A stretch of 64,000 nt of DNA from Pisolithus tinctorius (taxonomy: Eukaryota; Basidiomycota; Agaricomycetes; Boletales; Pisolithaceae): NCBI GenBank assembly GCA_024663395.1, contig JANFAH010000061.1, forward strand, positions 124,001 through 188,000, given 5' to 3'. Position 1 is the first letter of the stretch; each line of letters starts with the position of its first letter. A program made the translations under genes and the position numbers. This document shows, piece after piece, positions 58,316 through 64,000 of the stretch. The notes beneath the pieces are model-generated. The model did not search any database. It worked only from the letters and a program-made list of their open reading frames with translations, and had not been told where the DNA came from.

Positions 58316-59948
58316 GTAAAATAGATGTAGATGTACCTATAATGGTAATAGTCAGTAATGGGCGAGTTTAGTGCTCGACCCAAAAGGGAGGTTCTCTCTG
58401 GAGAAAGAAGTGTAGTAAAAAAGTAAAAAATGCGAACTAGAAAAAAGATACTTAGCTGTGCCTGTCTAATACTCTTGCCAGTCCTCCTGGCACTTTGGGT
58501 ACTCCCCAAAGTAATAAATCTAACCTCAAAAACTCGCCGAAATGCGAGACTAAATCACCCTACTACTGAGGGCCTGTGACATGTACTGGTTGTTATGGTA
58601 AACTGAACTCGTGCGAACACAGCACACGCGCTTAGTCAGCGACGCGGCTGCTCGTCACCAAGTCCAGGGGTACAAACACAAAAACAAAGGCAAGAAACAA
58701 AACAAGTCCTTCCACCCCTAAACTCCTGACCAAGACGGATTCTCCTAGGGAACTCGAACTCGTTCCCTACATCCGAGGGGTGGTTTAGAATTCGACCGTC
58801 CTCGGTCGCTCTCCTCCTCACACGAACATCCTCATCCTCGCATCTGCTTCCCTCGACCTCACCACATATCCTCATGCCCTTCAAACACAACTCTTCGCCC
58901 CTAAAAGTGCCACCTGGCCTCTCGAACACACACCCTGCCTCTCGAACACTCCCCTCAAGGCCCAAACCTCGAACCAAAAGACGATGGAGATAATCTCTAG
59001 GCAAGCGAACAAGTGAGTAATAAATCGAGTGCGGAGCGAGTCAAAGACTGCTCTTCGAGGCAGTCTCTGTGCGAATGGTAACGTGGTGTGATGCAGCGCC
59101 ACAGCTGGTACAGCGGACGCTGGCCCTCTACGAGGCAGCTCGAAGACGTATATATGTACCTAAAACAAATCTCGATCAGTCATGTATTTACTATCCTTAT
59201 ACGCATATGTGCTCTCGACTACTGCTCGTCCTTAAGACGATTTAGCACCAAGAAAAAACAATGGAACTCGAAACTATAAGTCGGGGTGAGTAGAATCACC
59301 TGAAGGTTAGCACGACTCGGTTGAACGACGTCGCTCGAAGCAAAACTCAAACGAAAGAAAAACTATATATATACGCTCACCGGGACCTTCGCTCCGTCCA
59401 CCCGTCCCATTCCTATTTTCACAGTCTCGACTCGCTGTGCACGCGCGCCCTTGATTTCTCATACTTCATCTGGTATTTCGTCTGGTGGCCGAAGCCCTTG
59501 CTCTAAGTGTCGCTGAGTGACTTCGAGTCGCCCATCTTCATTCACTACTTTTTCACTGCTAGAAACCAAGTACTTCAACGTAGCACATGTTCGAGCTCTA
59601 ATAAAACCTGTCACCTTTAGTTCGTAGATCCTTGAGCCTCCTTTGGAGATAGGTCTTCGACCCCGACGGGTGTATGCACTGACTTTGTTTGATCTTGACC
59701 TCGAGAAGCTTTCACAGTCGAGGTTTGTCCTCGCAACTTGGCAGTCACCCTTGACCACAGCCGACCGTTCGCATTCGCACTCGTCAAATACCCTAACACC
59801 AATCATTTGTAAGTAACTTGTCACAAAAACAAAAGGAGATGAAGAGCGTTTGGGCTCTGGGTGTGAATTCATGTCGCTTCAAACGCGTCGAGTGCTACTT
59901 TGTTTTTCTGGCAGTTGATCCGCTTCGAGGTGACTTAAAACTTCGCCC
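58316..59948. other. CpG-rich region with an unrecognised minus-strand multi-exon locus (left part)
   Basis: CpG returns here in contrast to the transposon nest. On the minus strand a 65-nt module (59793-59857) ending TTAG precedes an exon-like frame VFDECECERSAVVKGDCQVA to GRRPISKGGSRIYELK, after which a GTGACA donor-like site follows. A similar exon start is visible at 63900 (GVTELFDECERWL), so both sides of the inserted element belong to one repeated locus. Another intron-like 3' end (TTACTCAC to CTAG) lies at about 59001-59050. No protein family is recognised. Confidence 0.4.
59793..59857 (-). repeat. 65-nt module, copy 5
   Basis: On the minus strand it starts GAGCCCAAACGCTC, has a T-rich middle and TTACTTAC, and ends TTAG. 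It has the same length and layout as copies at 62990, 63251 and 63653. Confidence 0.75.
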
Positions 59949-59951
59949 GTA

Positions 59952-60475
59952 CACTGGAAGCATTTCTCAATTTCTTTGCTAAAAACATTTTAAAAAAAGA
60001 TTGAAAAATGAGACTCTTTAATTTGGGATGTTTTTGTGACAAATATTGTAAAAACATATAGGATTTGTATTGTCTACCATGCCTCACAAAATATTATCAG
60101 AAAAACTTAAATTGTTGCATATAAAATAATTATGGATGTTCAGCAGAATGATTTTGAGTACAATATGTGTGATACATTGTAAATAGTTCTCCAATATATC
60201 TCACTTTTTTTTTGATTTAACAATCTGCTTTTTTGTGAGCAGAAAGTTTAAAAGGTAGGAAGTATTTACTTAGCCCAAATATTGTACTGCAATAATGAAT
60301 TGTGTGCTAAAGCTCATCTGAAAAACATTCTGCCTTTTTTATGCACAAACATGTAATATGCAGTGAAATATTTTTCAACAAAAAATCAAATCAGATATAA
60401 AGTCTTTCCACATGAAAATCATAGATCAAAACATCAAAAATTACTTCTGGATGAAATATTGAGTATATTATTACA
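59952..60475 (+). repeat. Left 524-bp inverted repeat
   Basis: It pairs with 62247-62770. It has an AT-rich, non-coding sequence such as TTTGTGACAAATATTGTAAA and CACATGAAAATCATAGATC. Confidence 0.93.
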
Positions 60476-60500
60476 TGTTCCAGGCTGTCATTGTCATCAT

Positions 60501-60529
60501 GTGGTGGTGGTGGTGGTGGTGGTGGTGGG
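60501..60529. repeat. (GGT)n microsatellite
   Basis: About nine GGT/TGG units in a row lie just inside the left inverted repeat. Confidence 0.95.
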
Positions 60530-60719
60530 TTGGTACTGATAATGGTAGTTGAGTGTTGTTGTAGAGCTCACAAATTATGCTGATATAATCATGCAATGCA
60601 TCCAGTCCTCTGGCCTCTGCCTTCCATCCCTCTGAATCTCCCCTCTCCCCTCTCACCATTCTAACACTCTTCCAACCTCCACTCTGAAATCTGAAGGCTG
60701 AGCTTGTACAAGGGATGCT

Positions 60720-61445
60720 TCAAGAGCAACAACTCACTGTAGTCCTAGGAGTGCTTGAGATGGAGCATGTGACCCAAGCATCAACACTCACTGTGTTCCA
60801 CTTCACATTAATTTCTGGGTGGTCCCAGCTGAGATGCTTGTGAAGCACTGTGTGGTTGTTGAATGTACCATGCAAATCACACATGACACAAGACCATGAC
60901 TGAACAGTGGTCCTACTGGTAGTGGATGCCACTTCCTGCTCTTCAGTGCCATTGGGGGGGGGCATGGACATGTGATAGAAATGGGATGTGCCAGTGATGA
61001 CTGGATTAATCCCAAGCATCTTGCATCTGACTTTGAATCCTTTTTGTACATTGCACCAGAGGAAGGGGAATCTTGATTGAGCAGAGTAAGTTGGTTCCTC
61101 CATGACATCATCATCTGCTATATCATGCACTGTGCTGTGATCTGCAGTGTCATACAAAGACATGTTCTCTTCTTCTGAGTCATCACATAGGTTCTTGTGC
61201 TGCTGCTCATCTTGGGGTGCTGTGCACTTCATATCCACTTTAGGCTGACCAGATTTGACACCAAACTGTAATTTTCTTGCAGCCTTGAAACCCACCTTTG
61301 GCTGCCTACAAGACTTGAGCAGCACACAAGCTGAACCCAATGCCTTCACTCCACTTCTGCCTCTTGGCTTTGTCAGACTTCCTCTGCACTTTGATTCTAG
61401 CCCTCTGGCAGTGTCAGAGTTTGTCAGAGTGAGTGGTCCTGACAC
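60720..61445 (-). CDS. C2H2 zinc-finger protein of the inverted-repeat element
   Basis: This open frame of 241 residues starts MSGPLTLTNSDTARGLESKC. It has a basic N-terminal part, an acidic middle (DDSEEENMSLYDTADHST, DIADDDVMEEP), and a segment FPFLWCNVQKGFKVRCKMLG. One zinc finger follows: CVMCDLHGTFNNHTVLHKHL, then SWDH, which is CX2C-X12-H with following His residues. The end is at 60720 (VSCCS). It is the only gene in the element and may be its DNA-binding protein or a captured host fragment. No transposase motif (DDE, RNase H-like) was found. It is possibly incomplete at the C-terminus if an intron was missed. Confidence 0.55.
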   Translation of the reverse strand: MSGPLTLTNSDTARGLESKCRGSLTKPRGRSGVKALGSACVLLKSCRQPKVGFKAARKLQFGVKSGQPKVDMKCTAPQDEQQHKNLCDDSEEENMSLYDTADHSTVHDIADDDVMEEPTYSAQSRFPFLWCNVQKGFKVRCKMLGINPVITGTSHFYHMSMPPPNGTEEQEVASTTSRTTVQSWSCVMCDLHGTFNNHTVLHKHLSWDHPEINVKWNTVSVDAWVTCSISSTPRTTVSCCS

Positions 61446-62246
61446 ATAGGTTTTGACCTCAAGGCACTTAAATTGGTACTAAGCTGTATTTAAAGAAGAG
61501 CTGTAGGGGAAGCATGTGCACTTGGTATAGGGAGGCTCAGACCATGCATGGGACAACCACTGGCAGGAGCAGCAGGATGAGGATGAGGGGGAGCCACAAT
61601 TGTAATTACAAACACTGCAAAATTAGTTCCATCACCACCCACAGGCCACTATATCCATGCACCCCCATTTCAAAATTGGCCACTCATTTTGCCAGATACT
61701 CAGATGACACTCAGATGGTAGTCTGATCAGCTTGGCTTGAAGTGGCAATGCACTTGAAAGCAATGGCAGTCACAAGATCTACAACTATACAGTAGTCCAC
61801 TACTTAATACTACATACTGTGTGCATTGAATGACCTGTGTTCAAAGACTCCTTTGTGCCTCTCAAAGGGACTGATTCAATATCTTAGAACAATGTAACCA
61901 CAAGCATCAATATATGTTGCCTCAACTCAATACAGGCATTCATGCTCTCTTTCAGTTATAATGCATGAAAATAAATTCAGTACTACAATTACAATAGGCA
62001 TCAAGTACAGGCATCCATACACCAGGATGCTTGAGCCAGGAGATCATGGGCAAGTAGGTTGAGAGGCAGGCAAAGCCTTGAAAGCAATGGGACTCAGAGA
62101 ATCATCAAATTCACATTTAAATTTGTTTACTATTTTTCTTTTTTCAATTAAATCTTTTCCCTTACTTACAGAGCCTCAGTCAATCTTGTCATCACTAAGG
62201 TATATCTTATCACTTACTTTCTTATTTATACTGTACCAATTGCTCT
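61446..62246. other. Interior of the inverted-repeat element without a gene
   Basis: AT-rich sequence lies between the zinc-finger frame and the right inverted repeat. It should contain the promoter of the minus-strand frame. I see no second gene. Confidence 0.5.
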
Positions 62247-62770
62247 TGTAATAATATATTCAATATTTCATCCAGAAATCATTTTTGATGTTTTGATCTA
62301 TGTTTTTCATGTGGAAAGACTTTATTTCTGATTTGATTTTTTCTTGAAAAATATTTCACTGCATATTACATGTTTGTGCATAAAAAAGGCAGAATGTTTT
62401 TCAGATGAGCTTTAGCACACAATTCATCATTGCAATACAATATTTGGGCTAAGTAAATACTTCCTACCTTTTAAACTTTCTGCTCACAAAAAAGCAGATT
62501 GTTAAATCAAAAAAAAAGTGAGATATATTGGAGAACTATTTACAATGTATCACACATATTGTACTCAAAATCATTCTGCTGAACATCCATAATTATTTTA
62601 TATGCAACAATTTAAGTTTTTCTGATAACATTTTGTGAGGCATGGTAGACAATACAAATCTTATATGTTTTTACAATATTTGTCACAAAAACATCCCAAA
62701 TTAAAGAGTCTCATTTTTCAATCTTTTTTTAAAATGTTTTCAGCAAAGAAATTGAGAAATGCTTCCAGTG
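62247..62770 (-). repeat. Right 524-bp inverted repeat
   Basis: This is the inverted partner of 59952-60475, followed by GTA at 62771-62773. Confidence 0.93.
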
Positions 62771-62794
62771 GTACTTCGTAGTCTTTTGCGCACT

Positions 62795-62861
62795 CTAGAA
62801 TAACCCGGCCATAAGTAAAACACTTGGAGACAAAAATAAAACTTTGGGCCATTGAGCCCTC
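62795..62861 (-). repeat. 65-nt module, copy 4 (67 nt)
   Basis: It reads GAGGGCTC..., then TTTTACTTATGG..., and ends TATTCTAG. It is two bases longer than the other copies. Confidence 0.7.
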
Positions 62862-62989
62862 TCAGCGCATCTCCGAGATCTCTTGCATGTCTTGCACGGT
62901 CTTGTGCTGCTGCAGCTAGCCATCGTAGGTCAATCCGAAGCCTTCGTACTTGTAAGCGCAGTTGTCCTCAGCTGAAGTCGTCGCATATC

Positions 62990-63054
62990 CTAATATAAAG
63001 CAGTCATAAGTGAAGCAGCTCAAAGTAAAAACTGAACATCGAGCTGTTGTGCTC
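62990..63054 (-). repeat. 65-nt module, copy 3
   Basis: It reads GAGCACAACAGCTC, a T-rich middle, TTCACTTATGACTGC, and ends TATTAG. It is the same length as copies 1, 2 and 5. Confidence 0.8.
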
Positions 63055-63250
63055 GCTCTGTGTGACTCGGACACTTCTTGCGTGCCGCACACCCTCTCGT
63101 CTACTCAAACTTGCACCTTCATCTTCTCCTTCAGACAGCAGAGGCCGCGCATCGATCTCGTTGTACGTTTTAGATCTGTGGGTACTTTGCTCGAAGCTGA
63201 TAGTGGACCCTCGTATAGCGATCGCCATTTGTCGTAGGTACCTGTTTCCC

Positions 63251-63315
63251 CTAGAATAACGCAGACGTAAGTAAAGCATTTCGAAATCAAAACGAAAACT
63301 CGAGCTGTCGAGCTC
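63251..63315 (-). repeat. 65-nt module, copy 2
   Basis: It reads GAGCTCGACAGCTC, a T-rich middle, TTTACTTACGTCTGC, and ends TATTCTAG. Confidence 0.8.
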
Positions 63316-63652
63316 AGGGTCTGCGCCCATCATGCTTTGCCTCCCTCGAATGATGCTTCCTATTTTGCGCGGCTGTCGATCCACATCCAGTCCTGTCGTC
63401 GTTGCTAATATCCGCCGTGCCACCTCCCGGCCTTCATCATCGAACATCCCTTTCCCTTCGATACTGCGCTGTAACGTTAGCATTCTTTCTCTCGCGTACT
63501 GTACCCATTCCCCCCATTCATAGTAGCATTGTTGCGCCGCACTGCATCGCTCCACACCGACAGTCTGCTGTCCCTTCTTGTATGCCACTTCCCATTCTTG
63601 AATCCTAGCCGCTTGGACAGCGCTTGTACTCCTTCGCATATACCGAGTTTTC

Positions 63653-63717
63653 CTACAATAACACAGTAGTAAGTGAAACGGCACAAAATAAAAGAGAACG
63701 AGGGAGCTGTTGAGCTC
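63653..63717 (-). repeat. 65-nt module, copy 1
   Basis: It reads GAGCTCAACAGCTC, a T-rich middle, TTCACTTACTACTGT, and ends TATTGTAG. Confidence 0.8.
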
Positions 63718-64000
63718 GGTGCTTGAATCTCTTATGGTTCTCCTCCATCGAATGTCTGTTGTCGCTTCAAACGACCATCGCTTAACCACGACCCGTGATA
63801 CCATCATTTGTACTCCTATCACCTTCTGCAGTCGCGTGTATGTATCTTGTATCTTTGGGCTTGACAGCCATCGCTCGCACTCGTCGAATAGTTCTGTAAC
63901 TCCCAAGATATATATCGGTTCTCCATTTGTGATGAAGGACGCTTGCTCGTCGGCTCGAGAATGGACAACGAAGCCTGTAGGTTCACATGGGTCGAATGGG

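Larger units (their letters stand above)
59952..62770. mobile_element. 2.8-kb element with 524-bp terminal inverted repeats
   Basis: The left arm 59952-60475 and right arm 62247-62770 are inverted copies of equal length, with few differences. The ends are CACTGGAAGCATTTCTC and its complement. GTA is present on both sides (59949-59951 and 62771-62773), a 3-bp target duplication. CACT ends plus 3 bp recall the CACTA/CMC superfamily, but no transposase is present. The interior has one C2H2 zinc-finger frame. It interrupts a CpG-rich locus, and removing it joins ACTTCGCCCGTA to CTTCGTAGTC. The element is very AT-rich and CpG-poor. Confidence 0.9.
62774..64000 (-). other. Unrecognised multi-exon locus with repeated intron-like modules (right part)
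   Basis: Minus-strand frames read GVTELFDECERWLSSPKIQD (63906), ARIQEWEVAYKKGQQTVGVE to RSIEGKGMFDDEGREVARRI (63620-63420), FEQSTHRSKTYNEIDARPLL (about 63190), and YKYEGFGLTYDGW (about 62950). They are separated by 65-67-nt modules that look like intron 3' ends: T-rich, then CTTAC/CTTAT, then about 18 nt, then TAG. Exons shorten from right to left. The donor sites are unclear, so I do not give an exon model. No known domain is recognised. The locus continues beyond the window edge. Confidence 0.45.

Noticed and set aside
60501..60529. Coding polyglycine or polyhistidine tract
   Set aside because: It is a GGT microsatellite outside any supported gene.

Overview
The window looks like genomic DNA of a filamentous basidiomycete, probably an Agaricomycete. 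Introns are short (about 38-75 nt) with GT..AG ends. A chitin synthase with a myosin-like head and a DEK_C tail is present. A PIN/XPG-like nuclease of a type expanded in mushroom-forming fungi is present, along with Crypton, Tad-type LINE, Copia, chromovirus and PIF/Harbinger elements. No species is claimed. No rRNA, tRNA or CRISPR array was recognised by eye.

Layout. Positions 1-32.9 kb are mostly a gene island. In order it holds an IBtk-like ankyrin/RCC1/BTB protein (minus), a Crypton-type tyrosine recombinase (minus), a decayed RPB1 pseudogene with an internal duplication and a 67-bp minisatellite (minus), and a PIN/XPG-like protein with degenerate catalytic acids (minus). It continues with a small coiled-coil protein (minus), the mitochondrial disaggregase HSP78 (minus), a FAD-dependent oxidoreductase (plus, divergent from HSP78), a large chitin synthase (minus, convergent with the oxidoreductase), and a broken fragment of the beta'-COP gene (minus).

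Positions 32.9-58.3 kb are a nest of mobile elements. A Tad-like LINE (32881-46848, minus, 12-bp target duplication) carries a Copia element (36759-44040, 217-bp LTRs, target duplication GGTGT). The Copia in turn carries a 1856-bp TG..CA element (39108-40963) that looks like a very long solo LTR and contains its own open reading frame. A PIF/Harbinger transposon (47038-51503, about 118-bp inverted repeats) carries a 923-bp solo LTR (50438-51360, target duplication GTTGC). Further right are a decayed ParB-like open reading frame, a second copy of the long-LTR element, and the 3' half of a chromovirus.

Positions 58.3-64 kb are CpG-rich again. They hold an unrecognised multi-exon minus-strand locus in which a 65-nt intron-3'-end-like module recurs at least five times. 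That locus is interrupted by a 2.8-kb element with perfectly matched 524-bp arm lengths and a C2H2 zinc-finger open reading frame.

The old elements share one decay signature. CpG is replaced by TpG or CpA, in-frame stops are mostly TGA where Arg (CGA) is expected, and catalytic Asp has become Asn. Comparing the two long-LTR copies shows this directly. The most unusual items are the long LTR with an embedded open reading frame, the repeated 65-nt modules, and the PIN/XPG protein that has kept its fold motifs but lost several catalytic acids.
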